From NCBI GenBank assembly GCA_026984795.1, contig JALSRK010000067.1:1-33071 (forward strand): 33,071 nt of DNA, given 5' to 3'. The translations under genes and the position numbers were made by a program. The first letter of the stretch is position 1. The number at the start of each line of letters is the position of its first letter. Source of the DNA: Solibacteraceae bacterium (GTDB taxonomy: Bacteria; Acidobacteriota; Terriglobia; Bryobacterales; Bryobacteraceae). A model generated the notes under the pieces. That model had not been told where the DNA came from, searched no databases, and saw only the letters and a list, made by a program, of their open reading frames with translations. Below, piece after piece: positions 14,509 through 23,060 of the stretch.

Positions 14509-15630
14509 TTACAGGGCTTCGCACATCACCGAGACCACCCGCTCCTGCTGTTCGGCGGTGATTCCGGGCCACATGGGCAGGCTGAGGACCTCGGCGGCGG
14601 CCGCCTCGGCGTTTGGACAGCTCCCCGCCGGCAGATCGTAGATCACCTGCCGGTGGATGGGCACCGGGTAATAGATGGCGGTCTCGATGCCCGCTTCGGA
14701 GAGGCGCTGCCGGACCCTGTCGCGGCGTCCGCCGGGGATGCGCACGGTGTACTGGTGGTAGACGTGTTCGGCGGGGTCCGGGCAGGGCGGGGCGACGATG
14801 CGGCCGCCGGCGCGCTCGGCGATGAGCCGGTCGTAGCGCGCGGCGGCCTCCCGCCGGGCCTGGTTGCGGCGGTCGATGAGGGGGAGCTTCACCCGAAGGA
14901 AGGCGGCCTGGACCTCGTCGAGGCGCGAGTTGTAACCAAAGACGTCGTGGTAGTACCGGCGGCGGGAACCGTGGTCGCGGAGCACGAGGGCGGCGTCGGC
15001 GACGCCATCGTCGTTGGTCGAGATGAGGCCGCCGTCGCCCCAGCCGCCGAGGTTCTTCGAAGGGAAGAAAGAGAAGGCGCCGGCATCCCCGATGGAGCCG
15101 AGCTTGCGGCCCTTCGAAGATCCACCGAAGGCCTGGGCCGCGTCCTCGAGGACTTTCAAGCCGTGGCGGGAAGCGATCTCCATGACGGCGCCGATCCCGC
15201 AGGCGAGCCCGAACAGGTGCACCGGGATGATGGCCTTGGTGCGGGGCGTGATGGCCGCCTCGATGCGATTCACATCGATGTTGAAGCTGTCCGGCTCGAT
15301 ATCCACGAAGACGGGCGTAGCGCCGACGCGGCTGACGGATTCGGCGGTGGCGATGAAGGTGAACGGCGTGGTGATGACCTCGTCGCCGGGTCCGACGCCG
15401 AAGGCGCGGAGGGCGATGATCAGCGCGTCGGTACCGGAGGCGACTCCGACGCAGCGCTTGACGCCGAGATAGGCCGCGGCTTCCTGCTCGAGGCCTTGCA
15501 CGTTCGGTCCGAGGACGAAGCAGCCGGAACGCAGGACATCCAGTACCGCCCGGCTGAGTGCGTCCCACTGTTCGCGTACTTCCTCGGCGAGGTCAGCCAG
15601 CGGGATTCGTGTTTCGCGGGACTCGTTCAT
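14509..15630 (-). CDS. DegT/DnrJ/EryC1-family sugar aminotransferase
   Basis: The 373-residue PLP enzyme starts at ATG 15630. It shows SGTDALIIALRAFGVGPGDEVI (about 65-86), ITTPFTFIATAESV, the PLP-contact EDAAQAFGG (162-170), and FFPSKNLGGWGDGG with the Schiff-base Lys at 192. Enzymes of this group transfer an amino group from glutamate to a nucleotide-linked keto-sugar, making amino sugars for O-antigen, capsule or related glycans. It is the last gene of the long minus-strand run, 72 bp after holB, with a possible own promoter (TGCTAGGAT read on the minus strand near 15670-15680). The exact sugar is not readable from the sequence. Confidence 0.88.
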   Translation of the reverse strand: MNESRETRIPLADLAEEVREQWDALSRAVLDVLRSGCFVLGPNVQGLEQEAAAYLGVKRCVGVASGTDALIIALRAFGVGPGDEVITTPFTFIATAESVSRVGATPVFVDIEPDSFNIDVNRIEAAITPRTKAIIPVHLFGLACGIGAVMEIASRHGLKVLEDAAQAFGGSSKGRKLGSIGDAGAFSFFPSKNLGGWGDGGLISTNDDGVADAALVLRDHGSRRRYYHDVFGYNSRLDEVQAAFLRVKLPLIDRRNQARREAAARYDRLIAERAGGRIVAPPCPDPAEHVYHQYTVRIPGGRRDRVRQRLSEAGIETAIYYPVPIHRQVIYDLPAGSCPNAEAAAAEVLSLPMWPGITAEQQERVVSVMCEAL

Positions 15631-15702
15631 CACACGTCTCCAGCAACCGGGGAAAGGACGAATCTTCATCCTAGCACCGGGCTTCAAGGAGCTCCGAGCT
15701 TC

Positions 15703-16728
15703 TCAACGGGCGAGGCTGCGGAGGCCGAGGACCATGGCGTCGAGGGCGATGGTCTTCTGGATATTCCGCCGGACGAGTTGCATCAGCTCGTCGGTTTTCT
15801 CCAGGGCGGCGCGGATCCAGTCGAAGCCGACGCGCTCGGCGAGGGGTTCGAGGCGGTCGCGGACGTCGAAGTTGTGGAGGCCGCCCTGGCCCTGCTGGAT
15901 GAGCACGAGATCCTCGAGAAGCAGGTAGAGGACTTTCAGATAATCGTCCAGCTTGTCGCCAGCGGAGAGTTCCTCGGCCAGGCCTGCCCAGACGGTGAAC
16001 TTCGCGGACCGGGCCGAGGTCTCGAGCAGCCCCAGCATCGTCTCGCGCCGGAGGTCGTAGGCAGCGAGATCCAGGGAGACGGCGGCGCCGGGGCAGCCGC
16101 CGGCCAGGGCGACGCGGCGCTCCGGCTCGTCGAGGCCGCGGCGGCGGACGAACTCCCGCATCTCCTCGGGTGAAAGCGGCGCGAAGTGGAACTGCACCGA
16201 GCGGGAGCGGATGGTGGGCAGCAGGTCATAGACGTTCTCGGCGGTGAGGATGAGGAGCAGGTGCTCCGGCGGCTCCTCGAGGATCTTCAAGAGCGAGTTC
16301 TCGGCGTTCTCGTTGGCGCGGTCGAAGCGGTCGATCAAGAAGACGCGGCGGCGGCCGTGGTGCGGCTTGTACTGGGCCAGGTCCTTGAGGCGGCGCATCT
16401 GGTGGATGGAGATCTGCCGCAGCGGTCCGTCGGGGGGGAAGGTGATGAAATCGGGGTGGGAGGCGAACAACAGGGGATCCTCGACGCGGCGGTCGGCGGG
16501 CATCTTCTCGCGCTCGGCGAGGCGCTCGCGGTTCTCGGGCCGGCTGAGGTCGTCCTGTTCGATCTTTTCCGGATCGCCGAGCAGGACGGCCGCGAAGCGC
16601 CGGGCGAGGGTGGCTTTGCCGACGCCTTCGGGCCCGTGGAAGAGCAGAGTGTGGGGGATGCGGTCCTGCTCGATCATGCGCTCGAGGATGGCTCTGATGC
16701 GGTGGTTGCCGAAGAAGTCTTCAAACAT
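15703..16728 (-). CDS. holB: DNA polymerase III delta-prime subunit
   Basis: The 341-residue AAA+ protein has a P-loop GPEGVGKAT (about 31-39), a Walker B-like region RRRVFLIDRFD, NSLLKILEEPP, and sensor-type TIRSRSVQFHF in place of the classic SRC motif. Delta-prime is the stator of the clamp loader that places the beta clamp on DNA. The insertion between P-loop and Walker B (about residues 50-95, charged) lacks the four zinc-binding cysteines seen in many homologues. It overlaps tmk by 8 nt, the common bacterial tmk-holB pair, which makes the assignment stronger. Confidence 0.88.
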   Translation of the reverse strand: MFEDFFGNHRIRAILERMIEQDRIPHTLLFHGPEGVGKATLARRFAAVLLGDPEKIEQDDLSRPENRERLAEREKMPADRRVEDPLLFASHPDFITFPPDGPLRQISIHQMRRLKDLAQYKPHHGRRRVFLIDRFDRANENAENSLLKILEEPPEHLLLILTAENVYDLLPTIRSRSVQFHFAPLSPEEMREFVRRRGLDEPERRVALAGGCPGAAVSLDLAAYDLRRETMLGLLETSARSAKFTVWAGLAEELSAGDKLDDYLKVLYLLLEDLVLIQQGQGGLHNFDVRDRLEPLAERVGFDWIRAALEKTDELMQLVRRNIQKTIALDAMVLGLRSLAR

Positions 16729-17401
16729 GGAGCTTCTCCAGGAAAGCGCTGACCGTGGCCCAGACGTCCCGCTCGACCTCTTCGATGCTGCGGGCGGCGT
16801 CGATGAGGCGGACGCGGCGAGGTTCGCGGCGGGCTAACTCCCGGTAGCCTTCGCGGACGCGGCGATAGAATTCGGCGGACTGCTCGTCCATGCGGGTCTG
16901 GCCGGCGGCGGCGCCCTGGGCGTTGCGGTTGCGGTTCCGTGCCCGGGCCAGGCCGGCCTCCGGGTCGATATCGAGATAGAGGGTCAAGTCCGGATCGAGG
17001 CCGCCGCAGGCGATCTCGTGCAGTTGGCGGACGACCTGTTCGCCCAGGCCGCGGGCCATGCCCTGGTAGACGAGAGTGGAGTCGGTGTAGCGGTCCGAGA
17101 GGACGATCTTGCCGGCCTCGAGGCCGGGCCGGATCTTCTCGGCGACGTTCTGCGCCCGGGAGGCGAAATAAAGAAGCAGTTCGGTGACGGGGACGATCTC
17201 CTGGTTGCGGGCGTCGAGCAGGATGCGCCGGATCTCGCCGCCGATGCGGGTGCCGCCGGGTTCGACGGTTTGCTCGACGTCGAAGCCGCGGTCCCGGAGG
17301 CGGGCGGCGAGGCGCTCGAGCTGGGTAGTCTTGCCGCAGCCGTCCAGGCCCTCGATAGTGATGAAGACGCCGCGGCGCAGGCGGGGCTCAGTCGTAGACA
17401 T
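16721..17401 (-). CDS. tmk: Thymidylate kinase
   Basis: The 226-residue enzyme phosphorylates dTMP to dTDP with ATP. Visible motifs are the P-loop GLDGCGKTT (18-26), the substrate motif EPGGT (47-51), DRYTDSTLVYQG (about 103-114), and a lid segment with Arg residues (RARNRNRN, then QTRMDEQ). Length is normal with a slight N-terminal extension of about 8 residues. Its start overlaps the uracil-DNA glycosylase gene by 14 nt and its end overlaps holB by 8 nt, so translation of the three is probably coupled. Confidence 0.93.
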   Translation of the reverse strand: MSTTEPRLRRGVFITIEGLDGCGKTTQLERLAARLRDRGFDVEQTVEPGGTRIGGEIRRILLDARNQEIVPVTELLLYFASRAQNVAEKIRPGLEAGKIVLSDRYTDSTLVYQGMARGLGEQVVRQLHEIACGGLDPDLTLYLDIDPEAGLARARNRNRNAQGAAAGQTRMDEQSAEFYRRVREGYRELARREPRRVRLIDAARSIEEVERDVWATVSAFLEKLHV

Positions 17402-18215
17402 AGTGGAGGACGGTCCTTAGATCTTCCCACGCCTCGCGCTTGGCGTTCTTGTTGTATGGGCGCAGCAGGTAGGAGGGGTGGTAGGTGACCATGACGGGGA
17501 TGCCGTTCCACCGGCGCCATTTGCCGCGGAGGCGGGTGACGCCCTCGCGCGTGCCCAAGAGGGCTTTGGCCGCCGTTCCGCCGAGGGCGACGATGGCCTT
17601 CGGGCGGATGACCATGAGCTGGCGGAAGAGGAACTGGCCGCAGATCTCCATCTCGTCGGGCTGGGGCGTGCGGTTGTTCGGCGGACGGCACTTGACCACG
17701 TTGCAGATATAGACGTCTTTGCGCTCGAGGGGAATGCCCTCCTTGGCCGCGGTTTTCTCGATCATCGCCGTCAGCAGTTGGCCGGCGCGGCCGACGAACG
17801 GGATACCCTGGGCGTCTTCATCGGCGCCGGGGCCTTCGCCCACGAAGACCAGGGGGCTCTTCTCGTTACCGACGCCGAAGACGATGTTGGTGCGGCCCTC
17901 GTGGAGGCGGCAGCGGGTGCAGTCGCCGATGTCGGCGCGGATCTTCTCCATAGAATCGTCCGGCGGGGCGAGCCCGGGCAGCAGGCCGTCGCCCAGCAAA
18001 GCGGGCTGGTCAGGGGGGGCGGGTTTGGCGAAGGAAGCAGGTTCCGGCGGAGCACTGGGCGGCCTCGGATTCCGTTCCGGCGCCGGGGCGGCGCCGGGGC
18101 TGGAATCAGGCGTGGATCGCCGGGGCGGCGAGACAGAGTCGCCGCGGCGATAGAGCGTCGTGATGCCCAGATCGCGATAGAACTCGAGCCGGCGCCGGAG
18201 ATCGTCAGGGTTCAT
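17388..18215 (-). CDS. Family 4 uracil-DNA glycosylase with Fe-S cluster
   Basis: The 275-residue product removes uracil from DNA at the start of base-excision repair. The catalytic domain (about 90-270) has GEGPGADEDAQGIPFVGRAG (126-145), CNVVKCRPPNNRTP (171-184) and VTYHPSYLLR. Four cysteines fit the 4Fe-4S site of this family: C99, C102, C176 and C192. The N-terminus is a short helix (residues 1-20), then a Pro/Ala/Ser-rich linker (about 29-86), unusual in length but common in Acidobacteriota versions of the family. Its start overlaps the coaBC stop by 4 nt and its end overlaps tmk by 14 nt. Confidence 0.9.
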   Translation of the reverse strand: MNPDDLRRRLEFYRDLGITTLYRRGDSVSPPRRSTPDSSPGAAPAPERNPRPPSAPPEPASFAKPAPPDQPALLGDGLLPGLAPPDDSMEKIRADIGDCTRCRLHEGRTNIVFGVGNEKSPLVFVGEGPGADEDAQGIPFVGRAGQLLTAMIEKTAAKEGIPLERKDVYICNVVKCRPPNNRTPQPDEMEICGQFLFRQLMVIRPKAIVALGGTAAKALLGTREGVTRLRGKWRRWNGIPVMVTYHPSYLLRPYNKNAKREAWEDLRTVLHYVYD

Positions 18216-19426
18216 TGGGCGGCGTGAAGGGCGAGGCGGAGAGGCAGCACCTGATCGAGAATCGCGTCGGCGATCTCGAGCTTGGAAGCTTTGGGCACTT
18301 GGATCGTCTCCCCGGTGCGCAGCACGAGCGTCACTTCGTTCTCGTCGGAGCCGAACCCGGCGCCTCCGGGTCCAACCAGATTGGCGACCACCATGTCGCA
18401 GTTCTTCGAGCGCAGCTTGCGGCGGGCCTCGGCGACGAGGTTCTCGGTCTCGGCGGCGAAGCCGATCAAGAGCCGGTCGCCCTTCTTGCGGCCGACCTCG
18501 GCGAGGATGTCGGGCGTAGGCTCCAGTTCGAGGGAGAGCCGCGTCATGGTCTTCTTCATCTTCTGCTCCGGCACGACTGGGACGTGGTAGTCGGCCACCG
18601 CAGCGGCTTTGATAATGACGGTGGCCTCTTCGAGCCGCTCCATCACCGCCTCGCGCATCTCAGCGGCGGTACAGACGCGGACGAGTTCGGCGCCCTCCGG
18701 CGGCGGGACATGCACGGGCCCGGAGACGAGGATGACGCGTGCGCCCCGGTCGAGAGCGCGGCGGGCGAGAGCATAGCCCATCTTGCCGCTGGAACGGTTC
18801 GACAGGAAGCGTACCGGATCGATGGGCTCCTCGGTAGGGCCGGCGGTGACGAGGACGGTCTCGCCTTCGAGATCGCGGCGCGGCGCGGAGACGCTCATGA
18901 CGGCGCCGGCGATGCGGGCGGGCTCAGCGAGGCGGCCGGGGCCGGTCATTCCGCAAGCGAGTTCCCCTTCGTCCGGCCCGACGATCGTGTGGCCGCGGGC
19001 GCGGAGCCTCTCCAGGTTGGCCTGGGTGGCCGGGTGCCGCCACATGTTGGAATTCATCGCCGGGGCCAGGACGACGGGGCCGGTGAAGGCCAGATAGAGC
19101 GTGGTGAGAAAATCGTCGGCGATGCCGGCGGCGAACTTGGCCAACAGGTCGGCGGTGGCCGGGGCGACGACGAGCGCGTCGTTCTCCTGGGCGACGCTGA
19201 TGTGCTCGATGGCGCTGTCGAGAGCGCCGTCGCTCTCATGGCGGGGGAAGAGGTCGGTGATGACCTTGCGCCCGGTCAGGGCGGCGAAGGTGAGCGGCTT
19301 CACGAACTCGCGGGCGGCGCGGGTCATTACTACCTGGACCCGGGCCCCCTGTTCGCCGAGCAGCCGGGCCAGCTCCGCCGCCTTGTAGGCGGCGATACCT
19401 CCGCCCACACCCAGGATCACGTTCAT
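18212..19426 (-). CDS. coaBC: Bifunctional phosphopantothenoylcysteine decarboxylase/ligase
   Basis: The 404-residue protein carries both domains needed to make 4'-phosphopantetheine for coenzyme A. CoaC (about 1-180): GGGIAAYKAAELARLL for FMN, HISVAQENDALVVAPATAD with the catalytic His, PAMNSNMW, and ELACGMTGPGR with the active Cys. CoaB (about 190-395): VLVTAGPTEEPIDPVRFLSN, NRSSGKMGYALA, AAAVADY and the KMKKT lysine motif that binds CTP and substrate. Order, length and motifs match the standard fusion. Five bases separate it from rpoZ upstream, the same neighbour as in many bacteria. Confidence 0.95.
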   Translation of the reverse strand: MNVILGVGGGIAAYKAAELARLLGEQGARVQVVMTRAAREFVKPLTFAALTGRKVITDLFPRHESDGALDSAIEHISVAQENDALVVAPATADLLAKFAAGIADDFLTTLYLAFTGPVVLAPAMNSNMWRHPATQANLERLRARGHTIVGPDEGELACGMTGPGRLAEPARIAGAVMSVSAPRRDLEGETVLVTAGPTEEPIDPVRFLSNRSSGKMGYALARRALDRGARVILVSGPVHVPPPEGAELVRVCTAAEMREAVMERLEEATVIIKAAAVADYHVPVVPEQKMKKTMTRLSLELEPTPDILAEVGRKKGDRLLIGFAAETENLVAEARRKLRSKNCDMVVANLVGPGGAGFGSDENEVTLVLRTGETIQVPKASKLEIADAILDQVLPLRLALHAAQ

Positions 19427-19431
19427 CGCCG

Positions 19432-19704
19432 TCAGATGTTCTCAGGCAGCGCCTCGGCGGTTTCCGACCCCTCTTGCTCTTCCTGCTCGCGCGCCGGGTC
19501 GTAGTACTTCACGAGGCCGCGGCGGACCTCCTCCATGGCGGTCACCGTGGGTTTGCGCGCGGTGGTCGGCAACATGCTCCGGGCGCCGGACTGCAACTGC
19601 CGGGCGCGCTTGGCGGCCACGATGATGAATCGGTACACGCTCTGCTCGGGGTCGTCGGGGATCACCCACTTGGGGGTCCGAACTCCAAGATCACGCTGCT
19701 CCAT
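19432..19704 (-). CDS. rpoZ: RNA polymerase omega subunit
   Basis: The 90-residue product has the omega core YRFIIVAAKRARQLQSGAR (about 24-42), then KPTVTAMEEVRRGLVKYY, and an acidic C-terminal tail. Omega clamps the beta-prime subunit and stabilises RNA polymerase. Start chosen at ATG 19704; a start 10 codons further upstream lies inside gmk. Its position between gmk and coaBC is the classic bacterial order and supports the call for such a short protein. It overlaps gmk by 14 nt. Confidence 0.9.
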   Translation of the reverse strand: MEQRDLGVRTPKWVIPDDPEQSVYRFIIVAAKRARQLQSGARSMLPTTARKPTVTAMEEVRRGLVKYYDPAREQEEQEGSETAEALPENI

Positions 19705-20335
19705 GGTCCTGTTCTCCCTCTCGGGCCTGTTCAAAGCCGGCCAGGATCGGCCGGATCTCGTTTTCTATCTTGGCGCGTTTGAGGCGCTCGGCTTTGAAGA
19801 TCGCCGCAAGGTAGTCGGCGGCCTCGTCCAGGTCCCGGTTAACGATCACATAGTTGTACTCGCGGTAACGCCGGATCTCCTGGGCGGCGCCCCGCAAGCG
19901 GCGCTGAATCACCTCGTCGCTGTCCTCGCCGCGGGCCCGTAGACGTTTTTCCAGTTCAGCGCGGGAGGGAGGCAATATGAAGATGCTGACCGCTTCCGGG
20001 AACTTCTCTCTCAATTGTCGCGCACCCTGCACGTCGATGTCGAGTACCAGATCCTTTCCCTCGGCCCGGGCCTGATCGAGAAAGCGCCGGTGGGTTCCGT
20101 AATAGTTGCCGAAGACCTCGGCCCACTCCAGAAACTCGCCGCGCCGGATCGCCTCCTCGAACTCCTCGCGGGAGAGAAAGAAGTAATCTCTGCCGTGCCG
20201 CTCTCTGCCCCGGGGCGGGCGGGTGGTGTAGGAGATGGAGAAGACGAGCTTGGGGTCGGCTGCCAGCACGCGAGCGAGCAGCGTCGATTTGCCGGAGCCG
20301 GAGGGGGCCGAGACGATGAAGACGTTGGTGGTCAT
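19691..20335 (-). CDS. gmk: Guanylate kinase
   Basis: The 214-residue enzyme converts GMP to GDP with ATP. The N-terminus has IVSAPSGSGKSTLL (P-loop, about 7-20), followed by SISYTTRPPRGRERHGRDYFF (GMP-binding Arg and Tyr residues), EWAEVFGNYYGT, and DIDVQGARQLR. The length is normal. Its ATG overlaps the TGA of yicC (ATGA), and its 3' end overlaps rpoZ. Confidence 0.95.
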   Translation of the reverse strand: MTTNVFIVSAPSGSGKSTLLARVLAADPKLVFSISYTTRPPRGRERHGRDYFFLSREEFEEAIRRGEFLEWAEVFGNYYGTHRRFLDQARAEGKDLVLDIDVQGARQLREKFPEAVSIFILPPSRAELEKRLRARGEDSDEVIQRRLRGAAQEIRRYREYNYVIVNRDLDEAADYLAAIFKAERLKRAKIENEIRPILAGFEQAREGEQDHGAA

Positions 20336-21240
20336 TCCAGATTCAATACCTGTTCCCGGATCTTTTCGATCTCGGCCTTGGCGGCCAGAGCCAAGCCGGT
20401 GATCTCGAGCCCCACCTCCCCGACGCCGCTGGTCTTGGAGAGGATGGTATTGGTCTCGCGATGCATCTCCTGGAGCAGAAAATCCATGCGCTTGCCGACT
20501 TCGCCGCCGGCCGCCAGCACTTCGGCCAACTGGCCGGCGTGGATCTGGAGCCGGGAAACCTCCTCGCCGACGTCGCTGCGATCGGCCAGAACGGCGGCCT
20601 CCTGGGCGAGGCGCTGGGGCTCGATGCCGGCTCCTTCGAGCAGCTCCGAGAGCCGCTGCTCGAGCCGGGCCTGGAAATGCGGCACGGCGCGGGTACGGAT
20701 CTCGCCGATCGAGGCGGCGATGCGCCGGATCGTCTCGATGCGGGAGCGGATCTCGGCGGCGAGCTGGGCCCCCTCGCGCTCCCGGAAGGCGTTGAGTTCG
20801 CCGAGCGCCTCGTCGAAAGCCGCCAGCAGGGCGGACTCGAATTCGGAGCCGAGCTCCTCAGCGACCGGCTCCCCCAACATGCCCGGGACGCGGAAGGCGG
20901 CGTTCAAATCCAGCTCCGAGGAGACGCCGAACTCTCTCGCGGCCTGGCGGAAAGCCGTGACATAGGCCTCCAGAAGCGGCCGGTTCAGCCCGATCGTCTC
21001 CGGGCCGGGGGTACGGCTGTAGGCGACCCGGATCTCGACGTGGCCCCGGGCGAGCGCCTGGGCGGCGCGGGTCCGGAGAGCGTTCTCGAAGGGCTCGAGT
21101 TCGGAGGGCAGCCGGAAGCGCATGTCCAGGCCGCGGTGGTTGACGCTCTTGATGGTGACGACGAGCTCACCGCCCGGGGCCTCGCGCCGGACGCGGGCGA
21201 AACCGGTCATACTGCGCACGGGTTTCGGTTGTGTGCTCAC
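20332..21240 (-). CDS. yicC: YicC/YloC-family endoribonuclease
   Basis: The 302-residue protein shows the family start RSMTGFARV (9-17) and VTIKSVNHRGLDMRFRLP (about 28-45), and the conserved end GKRMDFLLQEMHRETNTIL followed by KAEIEKIREQVLNLE. YicC proteins act as endoribonucleases in RNA turnover and usually sit directly before gmk, as here. The start at 21240 is GTG and overlaps the msbA stop by 4 nt; an ATG ten codons later (RSMTGFA) is an alternative start. Confidence 0.9.
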   Translation of the reverse strand: MSTQPKPVRSMTGFARVRREAPGGELVVTIKSVNHRGLDMRFRLPSELEPFENALRTRAAQALARGHVEIRVAYSRTPGPETIGLNRPLLEAYVTAFRQAAREFGVSSELDLNAAFRVPGMLGEPVAEELGSEFESALLAAFDEALGELNAFREREGAQLAAEIRSRIETIRRIAASIGEIRTRAVPHFQARLEQRLSELLEGAGIEPQRLAQEAAVLADRSDVGEEVSRLQIHAGQLAEVLAAGGEVGKRMDFLLQEMHRETNTILSKTSGVGEVGLEITGLALAAKAEIEKIREQVLNLE

Positions 21241-23060
21241 GGGTTCACCAAGGGATCCGCTTCCAGAAACTGCATTTCGTGGAGGCGCTGGTAGACGCCG
21301 CCGGCGGCGACGAGCTCGGCATGCGTACCGGTCTCGACGATACGGCCGGCGTCGAGGACGACGATCTTGTCGGCCCGGCGCACGGTGGAGAGCCGGTGGG
21401 CGATGACGATTACGGTGCGGTGCGCCATCAGGTTGGAGAGGGCTTGCTGGACGAGCATCTCGGATTCGGTATCCAGATGCGAAGTGGCCTCATCGAGGAT
21501 GAGGATCGGCGCGTTCTTCAGCAGGGCCCGGGCGATGGCGATCCGCTGGCGCTGGCCGCCGCTCAACTTCGTGCCGCGCTCGCCGATCACGGTGTCGTAG
21601 CCCTGGGGGAGCTGGAGGATGAACTCCTCGGCCAGGGCGTTCCGCGCCGCTTCCCGGACCTCTTCCTTGGTGGCGTCGCGGCGGCCGCAGAGCAGATTGC
21701 CGGTGACGGTGTCGTTGAACAGGAACGTGTCCTGGGCGACGACGCTGATCATGCGGCGCAGGTGGGCCAGCCTGTACTCGCGGATGTCGCGGCCGTCGAT
21801 GCGGATGGCGCCGGAAGTGACGTCGTAAAAGCGCGGGACGAGATTGGCGAGGGTGGTCTTGCCGGCTCCGCTGGGCCCGACGAGCGCCACCACTTCGCCG
21901 CGGTTCACCTCCAGGTTGATCTCTCGCAAGCGAAAGCCGTCGGGAGAGTGCGGATAGTGGAACGAGACGTTCTCGAACCGGATCGAGTCGCGGAAACGGG
22001 CAAGGGGCGCGGCGCCGGGGCGGTCGCGGATACGCTCCTGGGTGTCGAGGTATTCGAAGACGCGTTGGGCGGCTCCGATGGCCTGCTGGAAGATGTTGTG
22101 GATGCCCGCCAGGCGCTTGACCGGCTCGTAGAGCATCAGCAGGGCGATGACGAAGGTCATGAACTCGCCGCTGGTCATCGCCCCGGCCTTGATCTGGTCG
22201 CGAGCGTAGGTGAGCAGGCCGACGATGGTCAAGGCGCCGAAGAACTCGATCATGGGCGTCGCCAGCGCTTGCTGGGCCACATACTTCAAGCTCTCCAAAC
22301 GGAACCGCCGGGCGGCCTGGCGGAACTTGCGGGAGACATAGGACTCCGAGGTGAAGGACTTGACCACGTGGTGGCCGCCAAGGGACTCCTGAAGGATCTG
22401 GTTCAGCTCGGCGGCGTGGTCCTGGGCCTTGCGGGTGGTGCGGCGGATGCGGCGGCCGATGCGCACGGTGGGCACGAGCACGATGGGCAGGACGGTGAGG
22501 CTGACGAGGGAAAGCTTCCAGTCCGTGTGCAGGACGACGTAGAGCAGGCCCAGGGCGGTGAAGGTCTGGCGGAGCAGGTCGGCGAGGATATGGGAGACGG
22601 CCACCTGGATCTTGTCGATGTCGATCATGATCGACGACATGAGCCTGCCGGTGGAGTGGGTTTCGAAGAAGCTGACGTCCTGCTTGAGGACATGGTCGAA
22701 GACGCGCTGGCGCAGGTCGGTGATGGCCGAGATGCCGGTGTAGTTGACCAGGTAGTTGCCGACGTAGTCGCAGATCCCTTTGAGCAGGAAGATGCTCAGG
22801 ATGCCGAAGGCGACCATGGTCCAGACGTTGTGGATCTGTGGCGGAACGAACTGGTCGAGATAGATGGGGCGGCCGAAGACGCGGATCAGCTCGACGGGAG
22901 CCTCAGGCGAGGCTGGGTTCAGCACGCGGTCGAGGATCGGCCGGACCAGCAAAGCGATCATGGCATGGGCCCAGCCGGCGACGGCCATGAAGATGACGGA
23001 AGCGCCGAGGGCCAGGGCATACGGCCGGACGAAACGGAGCAGGCGGAAGAACTCCTTCAC
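21237..23060 (-). CDS. msbA: MsbA-type lipid/LPS ABC exporter
   Basis: This 607-residue half transporter starts at GTG 23060 (MKEFFRLLRFVRPYAL). Six membrane helices occupy about residues 15-310. The ATPase domain shows a P-loop GPSGAGKTT near 392, the signature LSGGQRQRIAIARAL near 500, Walker B LILDEATSHLD near 520, and the H-loop IVIAHRLSTV. MsbA flips lipid A-core across the inner membrane, and the glycosyltransferase gene that overlaps its start fits that role; other type I exporters of this architecture carry lipids or peptides, so the substrate is inferred from context. An in-frame extension upstream lies inside the glycosyltransferase gene and was rejected. Confidence 0.87.
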   Translation of the reverse strand: MKEFFRLLRFVRPYALALGASVIFMAVAGWAHAMIALLVRPILDRVLNPASPEAPVELIRVFGRPIYLDQFVPPQIHNVWTMVAFGILSIFLLKGICDYVGNYLVNYTGISAITDLRQRVFDHVLKQDVSFFETHSTGRLMSSIMIDIDKIQVAVSHILADLLRQTFTALGLLYVVLHTDWKLSLVSLTVLPIVLVPTVRIGRRIRRTTRKAQDHAAELNQILQESLGGHHVVKSFTSESYVSRKFRQAARRFRLESLKYVAQQALATPMIEFFGALTIVGLLTYARDQIKAGAMTSGEFMTFVIALLMLYEPVKRLAGIHNIFQQAIGAAQRVFEYLDTQERIRDRPGAAPLARFRDSIRFENVSFHYPHSPDGFRLREINLEVNRGEVVALVGPSGAGKTTLANLVPRFYDVTSGAIRIDGRDIREYRLAHLRRMISVVAQDTFLFNDTVTGNLLCGRRDATKEEVREAARNALAEEFILQLPQGYDTVIGERGTKLSGGQRQRIAIARALLKNAPILILDEATSHLDTESEMLVQQALSNLMAHRTVIVIAHRLSTVRRADKIVVLDAGRIVETGTHAELVAAGGVYQRLHEMQFLEADPLVNP